This document shows, piece after piece, positions 21,441 through 34,196 of a DNA stretch of 64,000 nt. Under the pieces are notes generated by a model that had not been told where the DNA came from, ran no database searches, and was given only the letters and a program-made list of their open reading frames with translations. Origin of the DNA: Bretschneidera sinensis (Eukaryota > Streptophyta > Magnoliopsida > Brassicales > Akaniaceae); NCBI GenBank assembly GCA_023935145.1, contig CM043703.1:27117727-27181726 (forward strand). Reading direction: 5' to 3'. How positions within the stretch are numbered: position 1 is the stretch's first letter; every line of letters starts with the position of its first letter. Both the position numbers and the translations under genes were made by a program.

Positions 21441-24162
21441 AATAAGACAAATTACCTTTTTTTTTTCAAAGCACCATAGACTCAAACATTAATCATTGAT
21501 CCAAACTATAGTCTTTGTCCTAAATTTATGTACATAAGAGATTAAAACTCATTTCTATTTCTTTTTCCCCAAACGGCTATTTAATGAAACTAAATATTTA
21601 ATGACAATGAGCAAATCATGAGAACTTTTTTCATGTGAATTCGTATACTTTATTGTTGTGATTGTCTTCGTACTGTTCATGGTGAAATGGTGTAACCTTA
21701 AAAAATTGAAATCTATGATTAAGATTGGACAATTTTCACGACATCTAAAAAATTTAGATTATGAAAAGTAAAAACAAATACGTTATAATGACTGCTAGTC
21801 CGACCTCGTTGGAACGTATTGATGCATGAACTGTCGTACAACAACGATTGGCCATCAAATTTTGTAGATTCCCTTGACACTAAAAATCTATCCTTGTAGT
21901 GCTGCTATTTTTTGATAACCGTAATCGAAAAATAGTAGATTTAAAGTAGGGCCCCCTCCAATCACACGTGCGGCACGTGAGTATGGTAAGTCCGATGGAA
22001 GGGCACGAATCCAATGCCAAAATGTATATCTCATCGAGTATTTTTCAACGGTATCGATTTTGTACTTTTTTGACCACCAGTTGGCCCGATATTACAATAT
22101 GTCTCCAGAGGATAAAAAATTTAGTCCATAACCTAATTGATATCGTTTTGTTTGCTTTAGGGACATTTCAAACATTAAAGCTAGTTTTGTGAGACCTGAG
22201 AACTTTCATACATGTGCGCGCATATAATAAGAGTAAGTATGGGAATTACTTGCATAAGTGTTGTGTTAGGGGATTGTTTAAATTATTATCGATAAAGATC
22301 GGCCGAAGAGCTACTCAGCTCGACTACTGTGGAACTAAATGGACTACTGCTATATTAAAATAACCAAATAATGGCTATTGAACAACCAATATAATTGCAT
22401 GTGAGAAATTTAAACTTTCTAACTGTATTGTGAGCTAAAATATGGTTATATTATAGGCTTATGCACGAGTATGGGTAATGAGATAGTATTGGTTTACATT
22501 GTAATTAAATTATCTTTGTGTAACTTGTATATAGCATCGTTTCAATAAAATAAATAAGTAAACCTTTTTGTACATAAGAGATTGAAACTCATTTCTATTC
22601 ATTTTTTTATCTGTTCATTTTGTGTTCATGTGATGAAGTTAATAGAACTAATTATTTGCTGACATTGAGAAAATAGTGAAAACCGTTTTCATGTGCATTT
22701 TAATCATTCATGGGATTATCTTGGTGTTGTTCATGGTAAGATGGTGGCCACCTCATAAAAAAATAAATATACTGTTAACATTGGACCACTTTAAAACATT
22801 TTATGGACATCTAAAAAATTTAGAATATGAAAGAAAAAGAAAAAAAATGAGTGCGATAATGTTGACTAGTCGCGCCTCGAGCACCAAGTTTTCTAGATTC
22901 TCTTGACTCTAAAAATCCGAAATGGTGGTGGTTTTATTTTTCGATAATCTTCATCGAAAAGTAGTAGCTAGATATAAAGTTCAGCCCCTTCATTCACACG
23001 GGCAGCATGTATGTCAAGTGGAAGGCAATGAACTTAGTGCCAGAATGTATATCTCATCGAGCTCTTTCAAACGATATCAATATTGAATTTTTCTAAACAC
23101 CAATTAACCTGATATTGTACAAAATCTTCTGAAGATGAAAAATTAAGTCAAATATTTATTCAGTTGTATAAAGGACATTTGAAACCAAGAAGTTAAAGCA
23201 TCTAAAATAACGCAAAATGCAAGGGAGATGAGTGGAACTTGCGCCACTTAGCTATTCTGCGGGTAGAACAACAACTGAGCTCTGGCGCTTCTTATGAAAT
23301 CACTTTTCTTCAATTTTATTTATCCAATTAAATTGAGTAATATAACAGCTAACTTAGAATTTTTAATACCATACAACAATATATAAAACTAGAAAAATCA
23401 TCTATATTCCATTTAATAATTATATATATTTCTAATATAAAATATACAAATATAAATCTGCTTTCGAGACACTCTCGATCTTAACATTTTATGAAATTTG
23501 ACGCTCTCGTGCTCCCCCTTCCACTCTCTCTCGTGCTCAACGATGTTGTATCCTAGATTTTAATCCCATCATTACTTAATTAATACTCCTATTTAATTTA
23601 CACAAAACCATGAGGAAGTAACTTAAATAAAACTAAACTTCAAGGAGGTATAGGGTAAATTCAAATTAATTCTATAAAATATGTACAATGTTGCACTGTG
23701 GATTTTTGCACTCTAAACTGCCACCTTTTCTTTTAACAACAATAAATAAATGAAAATTAAGATAAATGTTTCTAAAAAAATATCAATTAAGTTTAGTTGA
23801 AATGGCATATACACGAACGCATTTTGAAAATTTTTTAATTCTTCTCATCTAGATTTTGTTAGTCCGGCTTTAAAAGAGTAATATTATCATTATCAAATCT
23901 GACGTCAGTGTATACGTACAAAATATACTAGGTAAAGACAGAAATGCCCATATTTAAATTGTAACATATATAACAATCTTTTTAGTATAAATATCACCTC
24001 TAAAACAATTTTAGTCGTTGTTCCGACCCTTCAACCCTTTCTATTCAATAAGGTTTTTCCACCAACACGCTTCTACCATAGATATAACAGTAGTAAACCT
24101 CATATGTAAGTATCTTCAACAAAATTTTTTTGAGCTGGCCTGTGTTTGAAGTCTCACATGTA
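21441..24162. other. Unit 2 spacer
   Basis: Unit sequence without a supportable gene. It contains the deletion junction near 22300 and the intact empty target of element 1 (agtagctagatataaag, about 22962-22980). Short open frames at 21968-22192 and 22676-22906 have no counterpart that stays open in the other copies. Confidence 0.65.
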
Positions 24163-24269
24163 GGCATTGTTTGGTAAATGCTTTAAGTTCAACTTAAAGC
24201 AAAAAAGTTGCCCTTGTTAGGCCTTTTTTTTCCTTTAAGTTGTATTTAAAACTTGTACCAAACAATGCC
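24163..24269. mobile_element. Tourist-like MITE, copy in unit 2
   Basis: 107 bp, ends ggcattgtttgg and ccaaacaatgcc, flanked by gta on both sides. The paired change of g to a in the left end and c to t in the right end keeps the terminal pairing. Confidence 0.75.
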
Positions 24270-25635
24270 GTAAACGTCTTTCCTCTTTCTTTTCATGTGT
24301 GTTTCTTAATCAAAGTCGCAAAAAGAAAAAAAAAATCAACAATTATACATGTGCTAAATTCTCTCATTAATATCTTGGTTGCTTTTCTGATAGATTGATT
24401 ATATAATAGGTGTATATTAAAATATATGTTAATTATTTGTTTGTGAAACAATATAATGATGAGCTTCTTGAAATGAAATTGCTATTTGACTATAGATATC
24501 AAGCATTTAGACTTCAACTTATAAATGTCAAATATATGATTCTTTGCCAAGAAACATTTTCTCCATTTAATTTTATTTTTTGCTTTGATGTCAACAACTT
24601 TGTCATATGGTAATTTCTTGTTAGGCCATTGGATGTTTCTTCTCTTACCCAAATTATGTTTTTCTTTCATTAAATTTAATTAAAATATAAGAAATGGTTG
24701 ACAATTTCTAGATATCCTCACCAATTTGCAGTGTGCATAAGCTCGCATAAATATGCTATATATTTCATACTACACATAAGTGTTCCACAAATCTAAATAA
24801 AAAAATTTACAATATTAATACATGAAATAATGCCAAGATTTCGCATATCCAATGACAATTATATCCATCACATACATAGTAAACTAACCAAAGGAAGAAA
24901 AAGCTATTCAATACGTATTAAAATGGAGTCTCAAAAGAAAAAAAAATGGTAATTTTTTTTTTTTCATTTTTTTGCCCGATATAATGTGATTGTGACATTC
25001 CTTATGAGAAATAATGTAAATGGGGAAAATTCAATGGATTTTAAGAGGATAGTAGGAATGATGACGCTGAGATTCCATATATAAATTGCATTAATTAGAT
25101 TGCTTCATATTGATAGATTACAATTAAATTTCAGATTTTCATTCCATTGTTTACATTCAGCAATGTGGTAGGCTAAACACTATATATACTAATGGCATTG
25201 TACAAAGTTTAAACAAACAAAATTACAATAACTAGAGATGAACTATGGTCGGTTGGTGATTTACCAAAAAAATAGTTGGTGGAATAACATTTATTCTTTG
25301 GTTTTCTGGTAAATCATTAATCCGATTAGAGTTTAATTCTACGAGGAAGATGCTAAGATCCTTTAGTATGTATAAAGTTTAAGCTCACTTAAATAGTTTT
25401 TCTTTTATTTTCAATTTGATTTATGTCCTAAGTATCAATTTTTTTTGCTTTCTCCATTTTTTTAGTGACTTAAAAGAAAAATTCACTAACCAACCACCAT
25501 TAGTGTGTGGATTTAATCTCCTTTGAGATTCGAAATCATTTTCACCAACTTCCTTATTGTTTGGAAATTGACAAAAATCTTCTTATATATTTTGTCTATC
25601 TTTGACCTCATAGATTCATGACCATACTTGCGGCT
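24270..25635. other. Unit 2 spacer between MITE and minisatellite
   Basis: AT-rich unit sequence, no gene seen; matches 10603-11969. Confidence 0.65.
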
Positions 25636-25932
25636 ATGTTGCAGCCCAGTGGTTGCCAGAAGTGCGACTGAAATAGCCTACAAAACCACGCTAGTTTTTT
25701 TTTAAAAATCCTTGGCTAGTTTCTGGTACAGCAGTTTTGATGGTTACCAGATCTGGGGCCGAGACATCTGTCAAATCTACAACAGAGATAGCCTTCAAAT
25801 TCACGGACTGGTAGCTTGTGCTATAGTCGTGATGGTTGCTTAATCAATGATCGAAAAGGTCGAATAGACACGGTTGTGGATTGTTGGTGCAACAGTTTTG
25901 ATTATAGTCACCAGGTCCTTGATGACCCTATC
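25636..25932 (+). repeat. Diverged minisatellite, unit 2
   Basis: Counterpart of 11970-12270, with the same monomer words (gatggttaccagatct, gaccgag-like, aaattcacgg, gtgctatagtc, gatggttgc). A few point differences from copy 1 and the same monomer number. Confidence 0.5.
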
Positions 25933-26603
25933 CTTTGTATAGATCTGGCTTGGACATCCGACATAAGCTGTATCTGATTTTGTGTTTTCTTTTGGGAATT
26001 ATCTTGTTTTTATTAATTTTTCGTGATTAGAGTAGTTTTTTTATTAAAAAAAATTACATTCTTATTGCTTGATTTAAATAGTTGTTGAACAGATTTTGAA
26101 ATTTTTTTTGTTGTAATTGTTTAAAATTAATATTATTGATGTTTATGATAATTAACACAAATTTTGAGTTTGAAATTTATTGTTAGAATTATGATTACTA
26201 TTTTCTTTTTTAAAATTAAGATAAATTTTAAGTATGAAAAAGTAAAAGTATTTGTCAATAATTAATTGACTATGAACCATAATTTGGAGTTCTTTAAACA
26301 ATTACTTTATTTACATACTTTTTAACCTAAATACAAACTGATAACTAACGAGATTTCTAACCGAGAGAGATAACAAAATTCTAAACTATGAATGGAAAAT
26401 AATTTTTTTGCCCGTGCATTCTAAAATAGAAAGGTATTAAGTGAAATTGAGAAACTATACTTTTCCAGCAAACTATGAATCATATACTCTTACTCACATA
26501 ACTTTTTCTCCATTGATATTGTTCCACTAGTAAATGCTTAAAGCATCAACTCTTTGTTTTGTTTATTGAATACAAGTTATTAATTGACTGTCTAATATTT
26601 ATT
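25933..26603. other. Unit 2 AT-rich spacer
   Basis: No gene seen; aligns with 12271-12955. Confidence 0.6.
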
Positions 26604-27280
26604 ATGAGGAAATTTGTGAATTCGCTGACCATTTTATCAGTGAGTTCTTGGAGGTGCAAGACCGATATTCAGCTTCAAAATGTATGGGCCACTAGCTGGA
26701 GATCTACTGCTGAGGGTTGGGTTAAAGTAAATATTGATGGTGCAATGTCTTCCCTTCAGGTCTACGATAGGGATTGTTTGGGACGAGAATTGAGAGTTTC
26801 TGGCCGCAATGTCTTGTAAGATTAATAGCATAGTAGATCCAGAGTTTGAAGAAGCAATGGCAATGAGAGGCGATTGACTTTGCTGAGGGATTGGGCTTGC
26901 AGCATGTCGTTTTTGAGACTGATTGCCTTCGTGTGTATCAGACAGTTCAGAGAGATGCTAAGTGTTGGAGACCCCAAATAACAAAATGACCCAATACTTA
27001 ATAAAAGGTCAAACCACGGGATTTTACTAATTCACCAAATCAAGTTTATTTCCAACAGGATTTGTCCACAGTGGATCCTGTTTTTAATGATATCGAAGCT
27101 CTCCTTGGGAACTTCTGTGTGTGGAAATTTTTCATGCACCTAGGACATTTAATGAAGCAGCTCATTCCTTAGCCAAGAATGCTCTTACTATCAAGGAGCG
27201 TTGTTTGGTTAGAGGATGCACCAAATTTTCTAGCTCCTTCAATTTTAAAGGACTCCATGTTATTGAGTTTTGACAGTAAA
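26604..27280 (+). pseudogene. RNase H-like (RVT_3) relict, unit 2 copy
   Basis: ATG at 26604. The first frame has GWVKVNIDGAMSS, a better preserved first catalytic segment than in copy 1. The same 1-base deletion and TGA follow. A further 2-base deletion (ggcaatgagaggcgattg, near 26868) is private to this copy. The C-terminal part after the cag at about 27060 is readable only in pieces (gcagctcattccttagccaag for the A-H-S-L-A-K motif). Confidence 0.65.
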
Positions 27281-28069
27281 TGAAAATTTATATTCCTTCT
27301 CTAAAAAAATAGGAAAAATATTACATTTAGCCACCTATAGTATGACTTAACCAACACATAAAAACCTATAGTTTCAAAATATACAGATACCCGTGGAATA
27401 TGAATTTTTGGATTTAAGAATACAGATATCCCCACCATTAAATAACTGTTAGTAAAATTTGTTATCTCTAGTCATCCCCCCTTACACATCAGCATTTTTT
27501 AAGAAATATCCCCATAGTACCCTTGACAGATACCTTTCACAAACCAAAGCAAAGTCAGATTCAAAAGCAAAACTGGAAGATTCAACACGTTTTCAATCTG
27601 TATCATTGAGTAACAAACAAGGGAAATTCATGCTTTCTTTTCCTTTTTGTTTCTTTTTTCACTACCAAAAAAGTTCAGATCTTCAATGGTTAGAATGAGT
27701 TTGGCATAGAAACAAAGTGTGTGTTTATCAATAGTTGTGACAAACTCCATTGATGTATATACAAAAGTCTGACTCCACGCGTTTTCAGCTCAAGCACCAC
27801 TTATTGTGCCATCTTTTGAGAATAACAATTACATTTCTTTTATCAAAATTAGTATTTTGATTCTGAGCAAAACACAGATTTGAGTTCATCTAAGCAATTT
27901 CCAGTTCCACAATACCCGACAAAAAATGTAGACAGGATATTATCTTGATAGTTTTTTTTTTATTTTTTATTTTTTATATATCTTTCTCTGATAACGAAGT
28001 GAGAGAATGTGTGTGATGAAATGTTGACTTATGATCTGATAGGGTAATTTCAACAGGTGCAACTGAGTC
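27281..28069. other. Unit 2 tail
   Basis: Holds the undisturbed element 2 target (tgtgacaaactccattg, about 27736-27752) and the 490 bp tail deletion near 28000. No gene seen. Confidence 0.65.
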
Positions 28070-29040
28070 TTTGTCGTAAATAAATGTACATAAGAGATTA
28101 AAACTCATTTCTATTTCGTTTTCCCCAAACAGCTGTTTAATAACAAGTTTTTTTCAATACTCTCTCAACCACCTTTTTTTTTTTTTTCGTTTTCTCTTCA
28201 CGAGATAAATTTAATAGAACTAACTATTGAATGACAATGAACAAATCATGAGAACTTTTTTCAATGTGAATTTGTATCCTTTATGGTTGTGATTGTCTTT
28301 GTACTGTTCATAGTGAAATGGTGTCACCTTAAAAAAATAAAAATAAAACTATGATTAAGATTAGACAATTTTCAGAATATCTAAAAAATTTAGATTCTGA
28401 AAAGAAAAGAAAAAGGTGTGATAATGACCGCTAGTCCCGCCTCGTTTGCACGTATTGATGCATGAACTGTCGTTCAAAAACGGTTGGCCATCAAATTTTG
28501 TAGATTCCATTTACACTAAAAATATAGCCTTGCGGTGCTGCTATTTTTTGATAACCCTAATAGAAAATTAGTAGATCTAAAGTAGGGCCCCCTCCAATCA
28601 CACGTGCGGCACGTGAATATGGTGTGTCCGACGGAAGGCGACGAATCAAATGCAAAAATGTATATCTCATTGGGCATTTTTCAATGGTATCGATTTTGTA
28701 CTTTTTCGACTACTGGTTGGCCCGATATTGCAATATGTCTCCAGAGGATAAAAAATTTAGTCCATAACCTAATTGATATCTTTTTTTTTTCTTTTTTGCT
28801 TAAGGGACATTTCAAACCTTAAGGCTAGTTTTGTGAGACTTGAGAACTTTCATACACGTACGAGCATATAATAAGAATATGTACGGGAATTACTTGCATA
28901 AGTAGTGTGTTCAAGGCTTGTTTAAGTTATTATCGATAAAGATCGAACAATGACTAGTTTAGATTTGACGATGAATTTGACTAGGCAAATGAATACTCAA
29001 CTAGGATTCTATAATTTTCCTTAAGGCTTGTAAACTCTTC
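28070..29040. other. Unit 3 spacer
   Basis: Unit sequence including an 85 bp stretch (aataacaagttt ... actaactattg) that copies 1 and 2 lack, and a T-rich run near 28168-28188. No gene seen. Confidence 0.6.
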
Positions 29041-29229
29041 CTATCCTAATTCCTTTGGCTCATCCTCAACATTAAAAGAAATATCCCTCGCATCTAAGGC
29101 TAGACCATCTTGTATATCTTTCAAAGTGCACTCATCCTCTGAGGAGAGAGTAGCGGTTTCTTCCTTAACCACCACCTCAAGATCCAAACTAAGTCTCTCT
29201 ATATCAGACTCCACCGAAGAGCTACTCAC
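29041..29229 (-). pseudogene. Relict acidic reading frame, unit 3 copy (longest open version)
   Basis: The minus strand is open for 62 codons to a TAG at 29041-29043; the upstream start is GTG, not ATG. The frame is rich in Glu, Asp and Ser (LSLDLEVVVKEE, SSEDECTLKDIQDGLALDARD, FNVEDEPKELG). After the TAG the frame continues open for about 20 further codons (EEFTSLKENYRILVEYSF). Copies 1 and 4 encode the same text with a few replacements and one stop each; copy 2 has lost it by deletion. The preserved frame suggests a fragment of a once-coding exon or gag-like region. No family recognised. Confidence 0.4.
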
Positions 29230-31097
29230 CTCGACCTCTGAGGAACTAAATGGACTACTGCAATATTAAAATAACCAAATAATGGCTATTGAAAAGGCAA
29301 CATAATTGCATGTGAGATATTTAACCTTCTAACAGTATTGTGAGCTAAATTATGGTTGTATTATAGGCTTATGTATGAGTATGGGTAATGAGATAGTATT
29401 GGTTTACATTGTAATTAAATTATTATTGTGTTACTTGTATATAGCATCGTTCAATAAAAAAAAATAAAAAAAAAACTTTCTGTACATAAGAGATGGAAAC
29501 TCATTTCTATTAATATTTTACTCTATTCATTTTGTGTTCATGAGACAAAGTTAATGGAACTAATTATTTAATGACATTGAAAAAATAATGAAAACCTTTT
29601 TCATGTGCATTTTAGTCAACCATGGGATTATCTTGGTGTTGTTTATGGTGAGATGGTGGCCACCTCATAAAAAATGAAATATACTGTTATGATTGGACCA
29701 CTTTAAAACATTTTATGGACATTTAAAAAATTTAGAATACGAAAGAAAAAAGAAAAAAATGGTTGCGATAACCACAATTAGTCGCGCCTCGAGCACCAAG
29801 TTTTCTAGATTCTCTTGACTCTAAAAATCCGGATTGGTGGTCATTTTATTTTTCGATAATCGTCATCGAAAATTTGTAGCTAGATCTAAAGTTGGGCCCC
29901 TTCAATCACACTGGCGGAATGTATGTTCCGTGGAAGGTGAGGAACTCAGTGCCATAATGTATATTTCATCGAGCTCTTCCAAACGATACCAGTATTGCAT
30001 TTTCCTAAACACTGATAAACCTAATATTGTAAAAAATCTTCTGAAGATGAAAAATTAAGTCAAATATTTCTTCAATTGCATAAGAGACATTTGAAACCAA
30101 GAATTTAAGCATCTCAAATAGCGCAAAACGCAAGGGAGATGAGTGGAACTTGTGCCACTTAGGTGTTCTGCGAGTAGAACAACAACTGAGATCTCGCGCT
30201 ACTTATGAAATCGGTTTCTTCAAATTTATTTATTCAATTAAATTGAGTAATATAACAGCTAACTTAGATTTTTTAATACCATACAACAACATATAAAATT
30301 AGAAAAATCATCTATAGTCCATTTAATAATTATATATATTTCTAATATAAAATATATAAATATAAATACGCTTTCGAGACGCTCTCTATCTTAACATTTT
30401 AAGAAGTTTGATGGTCTCGTGCTCCCGCTCCCGCTCCCGCTCCCGCTCCTGGTCAACGATCTTGTATCCTAGATTTCAATCCCATCATTACTTCCATTAC
30501 TTAATTAATAGTTCTATTTAGTTTACACAAAACCATGATTAAGTAACTTGAAAAAAACTAAACTTCAAGGAGGTATAGTGAACAATAATCCAAACCATAA
30601 GAGGGTAAATTTAAATTAACCCTACAAAAAATGTACTATGTTGCAAAGTGGTTTTTTGCACTCTAAACTACCACCTTTACTTTTAACAACACTTAAATAA
30701 ATGAAATTTAAGATAAATTTTTCTTAAAAAAGATCCATGAAGTTTATTTGATTCTTTAATTCTTTAATTCTTTAATTATTGTCATCTAGAATTTGTTAGT
30801 CTGGCATAAAAAGAGTAATATTGTCTTAATCAAATCTGACGTCAGTGTATACGTACAAAATATACTAGGTAAAGACAGAACTGCCAATATTTAAATTGTA
30901 ACATGTATAACAATCTTTTTAGTATAAATATCCCCTCTAAAACAATTTTAATAGTTGTCCCGACCCTTCAACCCTTTCTATTCAGTTAGGTTTTTCCACC
31001 AACACGCTTCTACGATCAATATAACAATAGTAAACCTCATATGTAAGTATCTTCAACAAATTTTTTGAGCTGGCCTGTGTTTGAAGTCTCACATGTA
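29230..31097. other. Unit 3 spacer before the MITE
   Basis: Unit sequence, no gene. Contains the third empty target of element 1 (tttgtagctagatctaaag, about 29867-29885), a ctcccg hexanucleotide run at 30419-30450 and an attcttta octamer run near 30750-30778, both longer than in copies 1 and 2. Confidence 0.65.
30419..30450 (+). repeat. (ctcccg)n microsatellite
   Basis: About five tandem hexamers (gctcccgctcccgctcccgc and onward) where copies 1 and 2 have one or two imperfect ones. A locally GC-rich run in AT-rich DNA. Confidence 0.8.
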
Positions 31098-31205
31098 GGC
31101 GTTGTTTGGTACACGCATTAAGTTCAAATTAAAGCAAACAAATTGTCCTTGTTAGGCCTTGTTTTTTTCTTTAAGTTGTATTTCAAGCATGTTCCAAACA
31201 ACACC
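31098..31205. mobile_element. Tourist-like MITE, copy in unit 3
   Basis: 108 bp, ends ggcgttgtttgg and ccaaacaacacc with one mismatch in the pairing, flanked by gta on both sides. More substitutions in the inner arms than the other two copies. Confidence 0.7.
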
Positions 31206-32545
31206 GTAATCATCTTTCTTCTTCATTTTCGCCTATGTTTCTTAATCAAAGTCGCAAAAATAAAAAATAAAAATCAACAATTGTATGTGTGCAAAATTCT
31301 CTCATTAATATCTTGGTTGCTTTTATGATTGATTGATTATATATTAGGTGTATGTTAAAATACATGTTAATTAGTTGTTTGTGAAACATTATAATGATGA
31401 GCTTCTTGAAATGAAATTGTTATTTGACTATAGATATCAAGCCTTTAGATTTGAACTTATAAATGTCAAATATTTGATTCTTTGCCAAGAAAAATTTTCC
31501 CCATTTCATTTTATTTTTTTGCTTTGATGCCTATAACTTTTTTATAAGGAATTTTTATTGTTAGGCCTTTGGATGTTTCTTCTCTTACCCAAATTATGTT
31601 GTCCTTTCATAAAATTTAATTAAAATATAAGAAATGGTTGAATATTTCTAGATATCCTCATCAATTTGCCGTGTGCATAAGCTCACATAGACAAGCTATA
31701 TATTTCATATTATAACACATTAGTGTTCCACAAATCTAAATAAAAAAATTTACAATACCAATACATGAAATAAAGCCAAGATTTTGCATATCCAATGAGA
31801 ATTATATCCATCACATACATAGTAAACTAACCAAATCAAGATAAAGCTATTCAATACATGTTAAAATGGAGTCTCAAAATGAAAAAAAAAAGTATTTTTT
31901 TTTCCATTTTCTTGCCCGATAGAATGTGATTGTGACATTCCTTATGAGAAATAATGTAAAGAGGAATGATGACGCTGAGATTCCACATATAAATTGCATT
32001 AATTAGATTGCTTCATATTGATAGATTACAATTAAATTTAAGATTTTTATTCCATTGTTGACATTCAGTAATGTGGTAGGCTAAACACTATATATACTAA
32101 TGGCTTGTACAAAGTTTACACAAACAAAATTACAATAACTAGAGATGAACTATGGTCGGATGGTGATTTAGCAAAAAAACAGTTGATGGAATAACATTTA
32201 TTCTTTGGTTTTCTGGTAAATCATTAGTCCGATTAGAGTTTAATTCTACGAAGAAGATGCTAAGATCCTTTAGGATGTATACAGTTTAAGCTCACTTAAT
32301 TAGTTTTTCTTTTATTTTCCATGTGATTTATGTCCTAAGTATCAATTTTTTTTTTACTTTCTCTAATAGTTTTAAGTGACTTAAATGAAAAATTCACTAA
32401 CTGACCACCATTAGGGTGTGGATTTAATCTCCTTTGAGATTCGAAATCATTTTCACCAACTTTCTTATTGTTTGGAAATTGACAAAAATCTTCCTATATA
32501 TTTTGTCTATCTTTGACCTCATAGATTCATGACCATACTTGCGGC
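31206..32545. other. Unit 3 spacer between MITE and minisatellite
   Basis: AT-rich unit sequence; no gene seen. It lacks about 33 bp near 31960 relative to copies 1 and 2 (ggaaaattcaatgg and following). Confidence 0.6.
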
Positions 32546-32831
32546 TATGTTGCAGCCCAGTGGTTGCCAGAAGTGCAACTGAAATAGCCTACAAATCCGC
32601 CCTAGCTTTTTTTTTTTGTAAAAATCCGTGGCTAGTTTCTCATACAACAGTTTTGATGGTTGCCAGATCTGTGGCCGAGACAATTGTCAAATCCACGACA
32701 GAGATAGCCTTCATATCGGCGGACTGGGAGCTTGTGCAATAGTTGTGCTGGTTTCTTTTTCAATGATCAAAATAGTCGAATTTACACCGTGGTGGATTAT
32801 TGGTGCAATAGTTGTCCTTGACGACACTATC
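32546..32831 (+). repeat. Diverged minisatellite, unit 3
   Basis: Counterpart of 11970-12270. The second monomer reads gatggttgccagatctgtggccgagac, the next one is shorter by about 15 bp than in copy 1, so monomer length has drifted. Confidence 0.5.
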
Positions 32832-33514
32832 CTTTGTCTGGATCTGGCTTGGACATCCGACATAAGCTGTATCTGATTTTGCATTTTCTTTTTGGAATTA
32901 TCTTCTTTTGATTATTTTTTCTTGATTATTGTACTTTTTTTTTAAAAATAAAAAATTGCATTCTTATTGCTTGATTTATATAGTTGTGGAACAGATTGTG
33001 AAAATTTTTGTTGTAATTGTTCAAAATTAAGATTATTGTTGTTTATGATAATTAATACAAATTTTAAGTTTGAAATTTATTGTTAGAATTAAGATTACTA
33101 TTTTATTTTTTATAATCAAGATAAATTTTAAGTATAAAAAGTAAAAGTTTTTATCAATAATTAATTAACTATGAACGGTAATTTGGAGTTCTTTAAAAAA
33201 AATACTTTATTTACATGCTTTTTAACCTAAATACTAACAGATAACTAACGAGATTTCTAACAGGGAGAGATAACAAAATTCCAAACTATGAATGGAAAAT
33301 AATTTTTTTGCCTTTGAATTCTAAAAAAAAATAAATAAATCGAAAAGTATCAAGTGAAAATGAGAAACTATATTTTTCTAGCAAACAATGAATCATATAC
33401 TGTCTTCCTCACATAACTTTTTCTTGATTGATATTGTTCCACTAGTAAATGCTTAAAGCATCAACTCTTTGTTTTCTTTATTGAATACAAGTTATTGACT
33501 GTCTAATAATTATT
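32832..33514. other. Unit 3 AT-rich spacer
   Basis: No gene seen; aligns with 12271-12955. Confidence 0.6.
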
Positions 33515-34196
33515 ATGAGGAAATTTGTGAATTCGAAGACTATTTTATCAGTGAGTTCTTGGAGGTGCAAGACCGATATTCAGCTTCAAAATGTAGTGGC
33601 CACTAGCTGGAGACCTACTGCTAGGGGTTGGTTTAAAGTAAATATTGCTGGGGCAATGTCTTCCCTTCCGGGCTACGATAGGGATTGTTCGAGATGAGAA
33701 CTGAGAGTTTCTGGCTGCAATGTCTTGTAAGATTAATAGCATAGTGGATCAGAGTTTGATGAAGCAATGGCAATGAGAGAGGCGATTAACTTTGCTGAGG
33801 GATTGGGCTTGCAGCATGTCGTTTTTGAGACTGATTGCCTTCGTGTGTATCAGACAGTTCAGAGAGATGCTAAGTGTTGGAGACCCCAAATAACAAAATG
33901 ACACAATACTTAATAAAAGGTCAAATCGCATGACTTTTCTAATTGATCAAATCAAGTTTATTTCCAACAGGATTTGTCCACAATGGATCCTGTTATTAAT
34001 AATATCGAAGCTCTGCTTTGGGAACTTCTGTGCGTGGAAGATTTTTCATGCACCTAGAACATGTAATGAAGCAGCTCATCCCTTAGCCAAGAATGCTCTT
34101 ACTATTATGGAGCGTTGTTTGGTTAGAGGATTCACCAAAATTTCTAGCTCCTTCAATTTTAAAGGACTCCATGTTTTGAGTTTTGACAGTAGATGA
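33515..34196 (+). pseudogene. RNase H-like (RVT_3) relict, unit 3 copy
   Basis: ATG at 33515. The first catalytic segment reads VNIAGA, so the first catalytic Asp is Ala here. The same early 1-base deletion and TGA as in the other copies follow, plus a private 1-base deletion (gatcagag for gatccagag, near 33750). The C-terminal block RTCNEAAHPLAKNAL is the cleanest of the three copies (about 34055-34105). Confidence 0.68.

Larger units (their letters stand above)
19756..28069 (+). repeat. Tandem macro-unit, copy 2
   Basis: Collinear with copy 1 without the two copia insertions, about 8.3 kb. It keeps the Mutator-like element and hairpins, lacks about 270 bp containing the acidic frame (junction near 22300, between gataaagatc and ccgaagagctactc), and lacks about 490 bp of the tail (junction near 28000). 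It supplies the empty sites for elements 1 and 2. Confidence 0.9.
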
